The position numbers and the translations under genes were made by a program. The notes under the pieces were generated by a model, which saw only the letters and a list, made by a program, of their open reading frames with translations, was not told the DNA's origin and searched no databases. A stretch of DNA of 55,267 nucleotides from Hominenteromicrobium mulieris (GTDB lineage Bacteria; Bacillota; Clostridia; Oscillospirales; Acutalibacteraceae), in the NCBI GenBank assembly GCA_021029595.1, contig JAJJOY010000003.1:477371-532637 (forward strand), written 5' to 3'. The number at the start of each line of letters is the position of its first letter. The first letter of the stretch is position 1. Positions 1 through 8,045 of the stretch are shown here, piece by piece.

Positions 1-590
1 ACGTAAGTCTGGTTGCCCTTAACTTCCGTGTAGTCCTTATCCCAGCCCTTGAACGTGTACGTATACTGTGCATCTGCCGCCTTCGTCGGTTCAACACCTT
101 CGAACTTCGGTATTGCTCCGTACTCGTAGTCCTTCTGGTCGATGAGCGTCGTTCCGTCTTCATCTACCCACTTTACTGTGTACTTGTTCGTGGTCTTCTC
201 ATACACTGCCACGTAAGTCTGGTTGCCCTTAACTTCCGTGTAGTCCTTATCCCAGCCCTTGAACGTGTACGTATACTGTGCATCTGCCGCCTTCGTCGGT
301 TCAACACCTTCGAACTTCGGTATTGCTCCGTACTCGTAATCCTTCTGGTCGATGAGCGTCGTTCCGTCTTCATCTACCCACTTTACTGTGTACTTGTTCG
401 TGGTCTTCTCATACACTGCCACGTAAGTCTGGTTGCCCTTGACTTCCGTGTAGTCCTTATCCCAACCCTTGAACGTGTACGTATACTGTGCATCTGCCGC
501 CTTCGTCGGTTCAACACCTTCGAACTTCGGCATTGCTCCGTATTCGTAATCCTTCTGGTCGATGAGCGTCGTTCCGTCTTCATCTACCCA
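1..590 (-). repeat. Tandem 210-bp coding repeats (70-aa units)
   Basis: The block beginning acgtaagtctggttgccctt recurs at 1, 211 and 421. Copies 1 and 2 differ at a single base (tagt/taat near 129/339). Copy 3 has a few more changes and loses identity after about 590. The period is a multiple of three and keeps the frame, so copy-number change would lengthen or shorten the protein without breaking it. The array continues beyond the window start. Confidence 0.95.
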
Positions 591-3221
591 CGTTACCGTG
601 TACGTCTTCACCTGCCAAACCGCATAGAGATCGTTATCGCCGTTAGCGTCGACAAAGACCGTAGCGCCTACTTTGTATGTAACCGTATTGCTGTCCGGCG
701 TGGTTGCCCAGCCGAGGAACTTGTAGCCTGTGGGAGCGGTGAAGCCGACATAGTCACGCGATCTTACGGTTGCGGTCGTATTCTTCGGGTAACCTTTGTC
801 TTCAAAGATCTGCGTGCTGCCCTCGAAATTATAATGATACGTAATCTTCACGGTTTGGGGCTTATTGGTGTAGACTGCCCTCAACGTGGTGTTCTTTGTG
901 ACGGTAATCTTATCGCCCGGGTGGATGAGCGTGCCGTCTTCCATTTTCCAAGCGAGGAAGTTTTCGGAATTTTCCGGCGGAAGTACGCGGGCGGAGCTGC
1001 CGCTTACATACTTCTGGTTATCCGTTTTTACATTCGTACCCTCAACGTATGTGACCGTGAAGCCATCCTTTGCGGAGGGGAAGAACGGGGAAATCGTAAC
1101 GGAGCTGTAAAGCTCGGTATCTACATTGAACAGCGCGCCGTTGGAATCAATCCAAGCGGAGGGCTGTTCCTCCTTGAACTTTTCAAGCAGTGCCTTAAAA
1201 TCTTCGGAATCCGAAAGCTTTGTGCCATACGGAATTTCAATCGTTTGAGAATCTCCGTCCGCAGAGGCCGTCAGGTAAACCGTAGCTTTAATAACCGGCG
1301 CCTGCCACTTTGCGTAGAGCGTAATGTTCTGTGCGGGCATCGTCTTGCCGGTGAACACGAACGGGTCGCCTTTGCAAAGCTCATTCTCATACCAGCCTGC
1401 AAACGTGAAGTTTGCGGGTACACCGGTCGGTCTTGTCGGGGGGGTGTATGTCACATCGGAAATATTCTGCTGATACTTGCGGCTTTCGGTTTTTTCTGTC
1501 TTACCGCCGTTAATGAACGTGATATCATAAGAGTTACGGGTGTAGTAGAATTTGGCCTTATTGTATTTGCCGTGAATAGGAGTACTTACATTTGCGTTAA
1601 AAGTAAAACCTGTAATCGGATACTGATCTTCTTTTGTTACGTTATAGCCTTTACCGGGGCTTGTATCGCGGTGATCTTCTTTATAGGTTATTCCACCGAC
1701 AGTAGTTGTTCCCTTCTCGCCCGGCAGAACTTCCACATAATAGTATGCAGTCTCACTACCATAACCGGTCATCGGGCCATAGAACTTGGCACCGTTTAAT
1801 GGCATTGTATCAATGTTAACCTGGCTTGTATTACTATTTTTGCCAATATACCATGTACTGCTGCCGTTATAAGTAGGCCACTTATCACGGATATTCGCGC
1901 CATATTTGGCCGAAATTCTCAGATCTGTGTATTCTTTTTTTCCTTTACGATCATAGAAATTTACAGTGTAAACATTTCTCTTATAATAAATGTTTACGAT
2001 CGTGGAACCGTCACCGGCAATGGTCTTCTGCTCAATCGTCTGCGGCGCAGTAAAACCGTCATATTCTTTCGCCGCAGCTTTCGTTTCAGAACCTGTTTTG
2101 CCATTCTGGGTTTCAGTTTCCTTCAACGAATAGCCGTCGTCATTTGCATTTTCCTGCCAATGGAAAACTCTATACTGTGTATTGGAACTTTCTGTCCACT
2201 GTGCAGTAACGGTCGCTTCTGCAGAAACCGTTGTGACCGGGTTGCCGTTTGCATCAAGCCAACCTGTAAAGGTGTAGCCGTTGCGGGTGGGGGTGACCGT
2301 GCTCAGGTCAAGCGGCGTTCCCATCTGGAACTGCGGCGCCATGTAGTCGCCGCCGTCGGTATTAAACGTGACCCAGAAACCGGTTTTAACTACCGGGTAA
2401 ACGTATGTAACGCCGGCTGCAAATGTGATGGTTTCGGGGGTATCGCTGCCCTGCGTGGTGCTCCAGCCGACAACGCCTTTATCTTTGCTCATGGTGAGCT
2501 CGACTTTTGCGGTCGCGGCGTTCAGAACGTCTTCGCCGACCGTTTCACCGGCTGTGCCCGCGGCGGTGTGGTAAACCACGGTATCGCCGTCTTCATCCAA
2601 GAAGTACACGTAGCTGTACTCCTCAAACCTCGCCGTAACGGTCACTTCCGTACCGCTGACAGTCGCGACTGTGCCGAAGCTTAACGGGGTCTTACCGACA
2701 TACCACCCAACAAAGCGTGCGTTTTCCTTTGTCGGTGCAGTCGGCTCGAGGAGCTCATCGCCTTTGGCGACGGTCTGTTGCCACTCGGTCAGCTCCGTGC
2801 CATCTGCATCATAGAAACGGTAGGTATCGACCTTGGGCTTCTCGTCGTCCGGACGCAGCATAGTCATTGCAATGCCCGTTTCCGCACTCTGTTTCGCCGG
2901 TGCAGTTTCCTCTGCACCTGCGGCGGGGGTCGCCTGTGCTTCCACTTCAACGGGAGCCGGGGTCTCTACCGGGGCGGGAGTGGCTGTCTCCTCCGGAACG
3001 GGAGTAGGTGTCTCCTCCGGAACGGGAGTAGGCGTCTGCTCCGGCGCTTCGGTCGCCTCGGGCGCGGGCGTCTCGTCAACGACCGGCGTTCCCCCCTGCA
3101 TAACATCCCCTGTTGCAGTGTAGGTGTTTGTTTCCTCATCACTCATTGCAAACGCGCCCGTAGGACATGCCGAAACCAGCATACATGCGCTCAGCAACAC
3201 GGCGATGATCTTCTTTTTCAT
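1..3221 (-). CDS. Secreted InlB B-repeat (Listeria-Bacteroides repeat) surface protein, 3' end outside window
   Basis: The reading frame is open from an ATG at 3221 (GGAGG eight bases upstream) to the window edge, about 1073 codons, so the C-terminus and any cell-wall anchor are not visible. It opens with a signal peptide (MKKKIIAVLLSACMLVS, cleavage probably after AFA near residue 26), then a Thr/Pro/Glu-rich linker with repeated PTPVPEE units, then many copies of the InlB B-repeat fold marked by F-x-GW (FVGWYVGK, FTGWLDANG, FAGWYENE, FKGWDKDY) and TYTVTWVDEDG beta-strand motifs. The last visible part is made of near-identical 70-residue units. Such proteins are cell-surface adhesin-like or stalk proteins. 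This is a family-level inference and the ligand is unknown. Confidence 0.9.
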   Translation of the reverse strand, partial: MKKKIIAVLLSACMLVSACPTGAFAMSDEETNTYTATGDVMQGGTPVVDETPAPEATEAPEQTPTPVPEETPTPVPEETATPAPVETPAPVEVEAQATPAAGAEETAPAKQSAETGIAMTMLRPDDEKPKVDTYRFYDADGTELTEWQQTVAKGDELLEPTAPTKENARFVGWYVGKTPLSFGTVATVSGTEVTVTARFEEYSYVYFLDEDGDTVVYHTAAGTAGETVGEDVLNAATAKVELTMSKDKGVVGWSTTQGSDTPETITFAAGVTYVYPVVKTGFWVTFNTDGGDYMAPQFQMGTPLDLSTVTPTRNGYTFTGWLDANGNPVTTVSAEATVTAQWTESSNTQYRVFHWQENANDDGYSLKETETQNGKTGSETKAAAKEYDGFTAPQTIEQKTIAGDGSTIVNIYYKRNVYTVNFYDRKGKKEYTDLRISAKYGANIRDKWPTYNGSSTWYIGKNSNTSQVNIDTMPLNGAKFYGPMTGYGSETAYYYVEVLPGEKGTTTVGGITYKEDHRDTSPGKGYNVTKEDQYPITGFTFNANVSTPIHGKYNKAKFYYTRNSYDITFINGGKTEKTESRKYQQNISDVTYTPPTRPTGVPANFTFAGWYENELCKGDPFVFTGKTMPAQNITLYAKWQAPVIKATVYLTASADGDSQTIEIPYGTKLSDSEDFKALLEKFKEEQPSAWIDSNGALFNVDTELYSSVTISPFFPSAKDGFTVTYVEGTNVKTDNQKYVSGSSARVLPPENSENFLAWKMEDGTLIHPGDKITVTKNTTLRAVYTNKPQTVKITYHYNFEGSTQIFEDKGYPKNTTATVRSRDYVGFTAPTGYKFLGWATTPDSNTVTYKVGATVFVDANGDNDLYAVWQVKTYTVTWVDEDGTTLIDQKDYEYGAMPKFEGVEPTKAADAQYTYTFKGWDKDYTEVKGNQTYVAVYEKTTNKYTVKWVDEDGTTLIDQKDYEYGAIPKFEGVEPTKAADAQYTYTFKGWDKDYTEVKGNQTYVAVYEKTTNKYTVKWVDEDGTTLIDQKDYEYGAIPKFEGVEPTKAADAQYTYTFKGWDKDYTEVKGNQTY

Positions 3222-3288
3222 AGTATTTTCCTCCAATCCTGTGATTTGTCCGTTTTATAACAAATATGGATTCCTAAATTGATGTGTG

Positions 3289-3642
3289 TTACTGTGCCAA
3301 AACCGTTTCCATTTGGATGAGCAGCTCCAGCACACTGCGGAACGCGGCCTCTTTGCCGCCTTTTGTCCACCGCAGTCTCCCCTGCCAGCTGTAATTCTGG
3401 CGGAACAGGATGTCCAGTTCAAACGTGGGTGTTTCCGTACATTTTATGGGAGAAGCTTTCGGCGCGCCGCCTGTATCCAGCTGCTCTTCCAAAAGCAGGA
3501 TCAGGCGTGAAAGACTTCGGAATAGGGTTTCCTCCGGGAACGTCCCGCCGGAGACCCTGCCGCGGATGACACCGTCCTCCGCTTCATCCACAAAGATACG
3601 GAAGGTCTCTGTGCCGATCGGTAGCATACGATTTTCTTTCAC
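3289..3642 (-). CDS. Hypothetical protein, 117 aa
   Basis: GTG start at 3642 preceded by a strong AGGGAGGGG ribosome site. The product is soluble with no signal peptide or membrane segment. It has a beta-rich first half (PIGTETFRIFVDEAEDGVIRG), a leucine-rich helix (LFRSLSRLILLLEEQLD), then FELDILFRQNYSWQGRLRW and a final helix. I do not recognise the family. It sits between the surface protein and the SARP regulator on the same strand, separated from the latter by a terminator, so it is probably transcribed separately. Codon use matches its neighbours, which supports a real gene. Confidence 0.7.
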   Translation of the reverse strand: MKENRMLPIGTETFRIFVDEAEDGVIRGRVSGGTFPEETLFRSLSRLILLLEEQLDTGGAPKASPIKCTETPTFELDILFRQNYSWQGRLRWTKGGKEAAFRSVLELLIQMETVLAQ

Positions 3643-3729
3643 CTAACCCCTCCCTTTTGTATTTTGTGATTCTATTTTACACAAAGGTGCTATGAGAACG
3701 CTATGATTAAGAAGTTTTTTTATAGAAAA

Positions 3730-3766
3730 ACGACCCATTTTCTCATAAAAAAAGAAAATAGGTCGT
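3730..3766. terminator. Bidirectional rho-independent terminator
   Basis: Arms 3730-3743 (acgacccattttct) and 3753-3766 form a 14-bp stem with one mismatch, flanked by T-rich tracts on both strands. It lies just downstream of the SARP gene, which ends at 3821. Confidence 0.8.
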
Positions 3767-3820
3767 AGTTTTTTTGCTAACTGTGCTGCGTCAACCGGCT
3801 CGTTTTTTCAGGTGACGGTT

Positions 3821-5134
3821 TTAGGCCTTTCGGCGCTCCGTTTTCTCCGTTGCTTTTTCTTCTGCGCTCATATGTATGTGGCGCAGGTCGAGCGATTTAA
3901 AGGTGTAGGCCGCACCGCTTTTCGGGTATTCCTTTTGGAACCGATTGAACACACGGCGGGAAACGAGCCCGCCGTTTTCTCCGGTCGCACCCGGCAGCAG
4001 CACCCAAAACTGGTTTGCGCCCACCTTTGTGAACGGATCGCCCGCGCGCAGTTCGTTTAAAAGCGTCCCTTCCATCTGCTTCATATATATAGCACGCTTT
4101 TCCGGGTCTATCGAGCGGTTTGCAAGCCGCACAATCATCAACGCCGCAGGGGTATCGTTTCGGCGCATCTCGCGCACATGCAGGTTTACAATCTCTCGGA
4201 AAACGTTGTTATCGCAGCAAAACGCACCGGGTTCCTGTTCTTTTTCAAGCAGGAACGTGTGAATATCGTCTTCACTCGTCTCGCTGCCGTAAAGCTCCTG
4301 CACCGCAAGCGCCTTCTGCGCCTCCAGCTCCGCCGAAGGCGAAACACCGTAGACCTCCCGGTACAGCGCAGCGATGTAATCATAGTGTTCCAGCGCTTTT
4401 TTCGGGCTTTTGTTTTTTATGAGCGCCTGCATCAAAAACACGCTGAATTCTTCTGCGGCGGGATCTAAACGGATAACGCCCGTGCAGAGCTTTTCCGCAT
4501 CCGTAATGCGTCCGAGCTTCAAAAGGCGATCCACCGCCGCGCGACATAGGCGCGTATAAAGCGAGCGGTAATACGTGTTGAGGTTGATGCACCAGAACTC
4601 CGCTGCGCTTTCCGTAAGAAAATCACCGGTGTAAAGCGCCACGGCTTCCTGCGCCAGGGCAACCGATTTTTCCATATCTTCTTCGGCAAGCGCTGCCTTT
4701 GCAAGTGTTTCAAATTGCTCCACGTCAAGCTGCGTCTCGCGGTCCGGCGCCCAGCGATAATAGCCCTTTTCGTTATGGATGATAACCTTTGCGTGCGTAA
4801 AGCCGAGCTCTGCCAGCGCAGCCCTTGCGCGGCTGACATTATTTTGCAGCGTGCTTAACGGGTTATCGTTTTCGGCTTCCGGCCACAGCAGGTCAATGAG
4901 CTCCTGTGCGGAAACACCGCGGTTTCTGTTCAGAATAAGGTATGCCGTAAGCGTCCACAGTCTTCTGGAGCGTCCCGTGAGGCTCACGGCGTGCGGAACC
5001 TCCATACCTTCCTGCTTTAATGTAAACTTGCCGAACATGGTCACATTGATCTTCGGCACAACCTGTATCGTTTCACCGTTCTGTGCTTCACACGGCAGCC
5101 CGGTGGTTTCAATTTCTTTCGCTGTTCGACTCAT
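3821..5134 (-). CDS. SARP/BTAD-type transcriptional regulator with degenerate GGDEF-like C-terminal domain
   Basis: 437 aa. ATG at 5134 with AGAGGGAG upstream. Residues about 28-115 form an OmpR-like winged helix (FGKFTLKQEG, SRRLWTLTAYLILNRNRGVS, LLWPEAENDNPLSTLQNNVSR), and about 120-275 a bacterial transcriptional activation domain (BTAD) with TPR-like helices ending EVYGVSPSAEL. The tail (about 300-420) aligns by eye with a GGDEF cyclase: LRAGDPFTKVGANQFWVLLP sits where R-x-GD-x-(F/L)-x-R-x-GGDEF-x-x-LLP is expected, so the GGDEF loop has become GANQF. Catalysis is therefore unlikely, although ligand binding or dimerisation could remain. The gene lies immediately downstream of the pilus-like operon on the same strand, which makes a regulatory link to that operon or to the surface protein plausible but unproven. 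Confidence 0.85.
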   Translation of the reverse strand: MSRTAKEIETTGLPCEAQNGETIQVVPKINVTMFGKFTLKQEGMEVPHAVSLTGRSRRLWTLTAYLILNRNRGVSAQELIDLLWPEAENDNPLSTLQNNVSRARAALAELGFTHAKVIIHNEKGYYRWAPDRETQLDVEQFETLAKAALAEEDMEKSVALAQEAVALYTGDFLTESAAEFWCINLNTYYRSLYTRLCRAAVDRLLKLGRITDAEKLCTGVIRLDPAAEEFSVFLMQALIKNKSPKKALEHYDYIAALYREVYGVSPSAELEAQKALAVQELYGSETSEDDIHTFLLEKEQEPGAFCCDNNVFREIVNLHVREMRRNDTPAALMIVRLANRSIDPEKRAIYMKQMEGTLLNELRAGDPFTKVGANQFWVLLPGATGENGGLVSRRVFNRFQKEYPKSGAAYTFKSLDLRHIHMSAEEKATEKTERRKA

Positions 5135-5228
5135 GAACGGTTCATCTCCCTCTTTCAGAAATAACAGTTCAAAATATCACCCCGGCTATTGCGAAAAAAA
5201 TAATATTCCGAACTTGTTCTTTTCATAA

Positions 5229-5256
5229 AGTATAGCACGCTTCACGGCATTTGTAA
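5229..5256 (-). promoter_or_regulatory. Predicted sigma-70-type promoter for the SARP gene
   Basis: On the minus strand, -35 TTACAA (5256-5251), 16-bp spacer, -10 TATACT (5234-5229). The start codon lies about 95 bases further downstream. A small TCCACC-GAAA-GGTGGA hairpin sits just upstream at 5258-5273. Confidence 0.5.
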
Positions 5257-5355
5257 TCCACCGAAAGGTGGAAAATGCGATTTTTCTCATAAGTATTTAC
5301 TTTTTTGTCGGAGAAAATACCTTTTTTGGCGAAAGGTCGCGCTAAAAACTATGAC

Positions 5356-6423
5356 TTAAAGTAATTGCAGACGTTTTTGCATGGTCTCATAGTTCGTGCA
5401 GTAGTAAAGCGCCGTCTCCTCTGTGATGCGCTTTTGCCGTATAAGGTCCGCAAGCGCCATGTCCATGGTGCGCATGCCCTGCGCCGCGCCGGAAGCGATG
5501 GCGGCATCGAGCTGATGCGTTTTGCTTTCGCGGATCATATTGCGTATCGCGAGTGTGGAATACATGATTTCAAACACCGGGATGGGTGTACCGTCTACGC
5601 CGGGCACGAGCTGCTGACTGATGACCGCCTGCAAAACCATGGAAAGCTGTAAGCGGATCTGCGCCTGCTGGTTCGGCGGAAATGCGTCGATGATGCGGTC
5701 AATCGTATTCGCCGCGCCGGTGGTGTGCAGGCTCGAAAGCAATAGCTGCCCCGTTTCGGCGGCGGTCATCGCGACCTCCATTGTCTCTTTGTCGCGCATT
5801 TCGCCGAGCAAAATCACGTCCGGGCTTTCGCGCAGCGCACTGCGCAAAGCGGCGACGTAGCTCGGGCAGTCGCAGCCGATCTCACGTTGGCTCACAATGC
5901 ACTTATCGTGGCGATGGATGTACTCTACCGGATCCTCGAGCGTCAGAATATGTCCCGTGCGCGTACGGTTGATCTCGTTGATGATACACGCGAGCGTTGT
6001 GGACTTACCGCTGCCCGCTGAGCCCGTAACGAGCACGATGCCTTTTTTCATCTGTGCCGCGCGCATGACCTCCGGCGGAATGTGCGCTTCTTCGGCCGTA
6101 GGCAGACCGAAGCGGATGACGCGCACCACGGCGGCAATGCTGCCGCGCTGGCGGAACAGATTCACACGGAAGCGTCCCGTACCGCTGAGCGAGAACGAAA
6201 AATCGTCATCGGTCGCACTGCCGTTTAAGCAGTGCGGCTCACGCGCGGCAAGACGATAGATTTCCGCTGCGAATGCTTCGGTCTTTTCGGGCGTGAAGGC
6301 GCCGTCCGCCGTTTCACGCTGCTGTTCGCCGCGCACCTTATACGTCAGCGGCAGGCCCGCCACCACGAAAATATCGGAAGCGCCGCGCTCCACGGCACTT
6401 TTCAAAATTTCAGTCATATTCAT
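5356..6423 (-). CDS. pilT: PilT-like type IV pilus ATPase
   Basis: 355 aa, the usual PilT length. The N-terminal PAS-like domain begins MNMTEILKSAVERGASDIFV. Walker A is GSAGSGKST (134-142), followed by the Asp box (TLEDPVEYIH), the Walker B region VILLGEMRDKETMEVAM and the His box LLSSLHTTGAANTIDRIIDAFP, all canonical. PilT hexamers normally power pilus retraction or, in simple systems, act as the only motor. No PilB/GspE partner is visible in this operon. It is the last gene of a minus-strand operon that includes the GspF gene and four small membrane proteins, and no clear T-tailed terminator follows it. Confidence 0.93.
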   Translation of the reverse strand: MNMTEILKSAVERGASDIFVVAGLPLTYKVRGEQQRETADGAFTPEKTEAFAAEIYRLAAREPHCLNGSATDDDFSFSLSGTGRFRVNLFRQRGSIAAVVRVIRFGLPTAEEAHIPPEVMRAAQMKKGIVLVTGSAGSGKSTTLACIINEINRTRTGHILTLEDPVEYIHRHDKCIVSQREIGCDCPSYVAALRSALRESPDVILLGEMRDKETMEVAMTAAETGQLLLSSLHTTGAANTIDRIIDAFPPNQQAQIRLQLSMVLQAVISQQLVPGVDGTPIPVFEIMYSTLAIRNMIRESKTHQLDAAIASGAAQGMRTMDMALADLIRQKRITEETALYYCTNYETMQKRLQLL

Positions 6424-6438
6424 TGTACTCCGCCTTTC

Positions 6439-6822
6439 TTACCCGAGGTTCAGGGAGTCATCCGGCTGCCAGCGCGCTGTGCAGCGCCATTTTGCAATCT
6501 CATAGCTGCCGTTTATCTTATTTAAGCAGATCTCAAGCTGCATGTTGCCGCGCGTGATTTCCGTTTTGAGCGTGGTTTCGGTCTCTTCCGTGTTTTCCGG
6601 CAGATCTCCCGCGCCCTTTAAATACGCATCTGCTTCGGAAAGCCAGTCTTGCCCGGCGTTTTCGCAGGCGTACAGCACTTCCACGTGCTCGCCGTAGCGC
6701 TCTGCGGCACGGCGATCGGATACGGCAGAGGACACCGTAAGCACGCCGAAAATGGCGACGCACAGCACAACGACCGCGAACAGCACCGCGATGCTGCCGA
6801 TGCGGAATCGATTTCGGCTCAT
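6439..6822 (-). CDS. Small single-pass pilin-like membrane protein
   Basis: 127 aa. ATG at 6822, chosen over an upstream in-frame ATG because GAAGGAGGG lies right before it, and because ATGA overlaps the stop of the preceding gene. A short basic N-terminus (MSRNRFRIG) is followed by one hydrophobic helix (about 10-32) and an extracytoplasmic domain with an Asn/Glu-rich middle (ENTEETETTLKTEI) and two Cys. No canonical GFTLIE prepilin peptidase site is visible. The topology and position between pilT and gspF-type genes suggest a minor pseudopilin. This is inference from context. Confidence 0.75.
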   Translation of the reverse strand: MSRNRFRIGSIAVLFAVVVLCVAIFGVLTVSSAVSDRRAAERYGEHVEVLYACENAGQDWLSEADAYLKGAGDLPENTEETETTLKTEITRGNMQLEICLNKINGSYEIAKWRCTARWQPDDSLNLG

Positions 6823-7244
6823 GGCGTTCCCTCCTTCGGCTGGTAGCACCGTACATTCAGCGCATAAATTTCTTTATCCTGCCCCGCCGTGTACGCCGTG
6901 ATTTTCCCGGCATACAACGCTCCCGTTTCGGTCTCGGCGGCGGTCACTTCGGTTTCTATATAATAGTAAGCGTCCGCTTCCGCACAGCTTGCCATATCTT
7001 TTGTGAAATATGCTTTTTCGCCGTTTTCGGGGATCTCTCCCGCGCGAAACTCCTCTGCGGCGCTGCGGCACAGCGCAATGCCTGCGCTTTCCCTCGCCGC
7101 TTCATCGCTGATGACGGCCGCGCGCAGGAACACGCACGCAATGACACCGCAGCACGCGACAAATGCCAGAACAAACACAAGCAGCGGGGTCATGAAGCCC
7201 ATGCGGTGGCGCGTTTCACTGCGCTTTTCCTCGTAATCTATCAT
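6819..7244 (-). CDS. Small single-pass pilin-like membrane protein
   Basis: 141 aa. ATG at 7244 overlaps the upstream stop as ATGA and is preceded by GGAGG. The N-terminus is MIDYEEKRSETRHRMGF, then a long hydrophobic helix (about 18-42), then an outside domain with AAEEFRAGEIPENGE and YYYIETEV. It is translationally coupled to genes on both sides. The RHRMGF sequence before the helix resembles a relaxed prepilin-type junction but lacks the usual Glu at +5. Probable minor pseudopilin. Function is not shown. Confidence 0.72.
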   Translation of the reverse strand: MIDYEEKRSETRHRMGFMTPLLVFVLAFVACCGVIACVFLRAAVISDEAARESAGIALCRSAAEEFRAGEIPENGEKAYFTKDMASCAEADAYYYIETEVTAAETETGALYAGKITAYTAGQDKEIYALNVRCYQPKEGTP

Positions 7245-7705
7245 GCCGCGCCACCTCCGTCACAATACGCGCCGGCGGTCATGCCGTCCGCAGTGATCGT
7301 TAAAAGCCCGCTTTCCGAAAGCTCGGCTTTAAACGTTTTAAGGTCGCACAGCTTTTCGGCGTTATTGGGGTCGATCTCCGCCGTGACCCGTGAAAACTCC
7401 GTGCGCAGCGCGTTTTCATATAAATAGATGCGCGTTTCGAAGTCGCTTTCCGGCTCGCGCAGGCACACCGCCGGGCCCTCCGGGCCGTCGATCAGGCGGA
7501 TGTTCCCTTTGCCGCCGCACGCTGCCGTTTGGCTTTGAATATACGAAAGCGCGCTGCGCTGCTTTGCGTGTGCGTCGCGGGCGTCCATCGTATCGGAATA
7601 CAGCCGCGCGCCCGCAAGCGTCAACACCAAAAGCGATGCGATGAGCAATGCATACAGCAGAAGCAGCATCAGAGAAGTGCTGTTTCTCTTTTTCGGTTCC
7701 GTCAT
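7241..7705 (-). CDS. DUF4860-like pilin-operon protein
   Basis: 154 aa. ATG at 7705 after AAGGAGGG. A transmembrane helix at about 12-32 is followed by an extracytoplasmic domain with paired features AALSYIQSQTAAC and ELSESGLLTITADG. The overall pattern (N-terminal anchor, TEFSRVTAEIDPNNAEKLCDL, carboxy G/A-rich end) fits my recollection of the DUF4860 family found beside type II/IV secretion genes in Clostridia. The next gene begins inside its stop codon. Structural pilus or pseudopilus role is inferred from context. Confidence 0.72.
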   Translation of the reverse strand: MTEPKKRNSTSLMLLLLYALLIASLLVLTLAGARLYSDTMDARDAHAKQRSALSYIQSQTAACGGKGNIRLIDGPEGPAVCLREPESDFETRIYLYENALRTEFSRVTAEIDPNNAEKLCDLKTFKAELSESGLLTITADGMTAGAYCDGGGAA

Positions 7706-7714
7706 GCGCCCTCC

Positions 7715-8035
7715 TTATTCCTCGCCGCGCACCAGCACCTGAACGGTCGGCAGCTGGTTATCGGCGAAAACCTCGTATGTCACGATGTATTCTTTCTTAT
7801 TGACCGTAAGCCCGTAGTGCTTTTCCAAATATTCAAGGCTTTCCGGGTATGCGCCCTCTAAGGTGTAGCACTCCACGGCGCTGCGCAAAACGGCTTCACG
7901 CACGGCGGCACGGCCTGTTTCGCGGATATCCTCCTGAAAAACCGGCACGCACACCGCGGTAAAAAGTACCGCAAGCACCAGAATAAGCCCGACCGCGAAA
8001 AGCCGGAAGCTTACTTTTCGATTCAAAATGCCCAT
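7715..8035 (-). CDS. Small single-pass membrane protein of the pilus-like operon
   Basis: 106 aa. ATG at 8035 with GAGGGAAAAGCT upstream. Basic MGILNRKVSFR start, hydrophobic helix at about 12-33, then a helix and a beta-rich domain (SAVECYTLEGAYPESLEYLEKHYGL, then EYIVTYEVFADNQLPTVQVLV). The YTLEGAYPESL segment is typical of small pseudopilins after the N-terminal helix. Ten bases separate it from the GspF-type gene upstream. It is the best candidate in this operon for a pilin-fold subunit, but it lacks a classical peptidase site. Confidence 0.72.
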   Translation of the reverse strand: MGILNRKVSFRLFAVGLILVLAVLFTAVCVPVFQEDIRETGRAAVREAVLRSAVECYTLEGAYPESLEYLEKHYGLTVNKKEYIVTYEVFADNQLPTVQVLVRGEE

Positions 8036-8045
8036 AGCTTTTCCC

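Noticed and set aside
1-590. Could the 210-bp repeats be a CRISPR array?
   Set aside because: The repeats are contiguous, 210 bp long, without unique spacers and encode in-frame protein units.
834-1799. 321-codon plus-strand frame opposite the InlB-repeat gene
   Set aside because: The minus-strand frame shows repeated F-x-GW motifs and a signal peptide. The plus frame has no recognisable feature.
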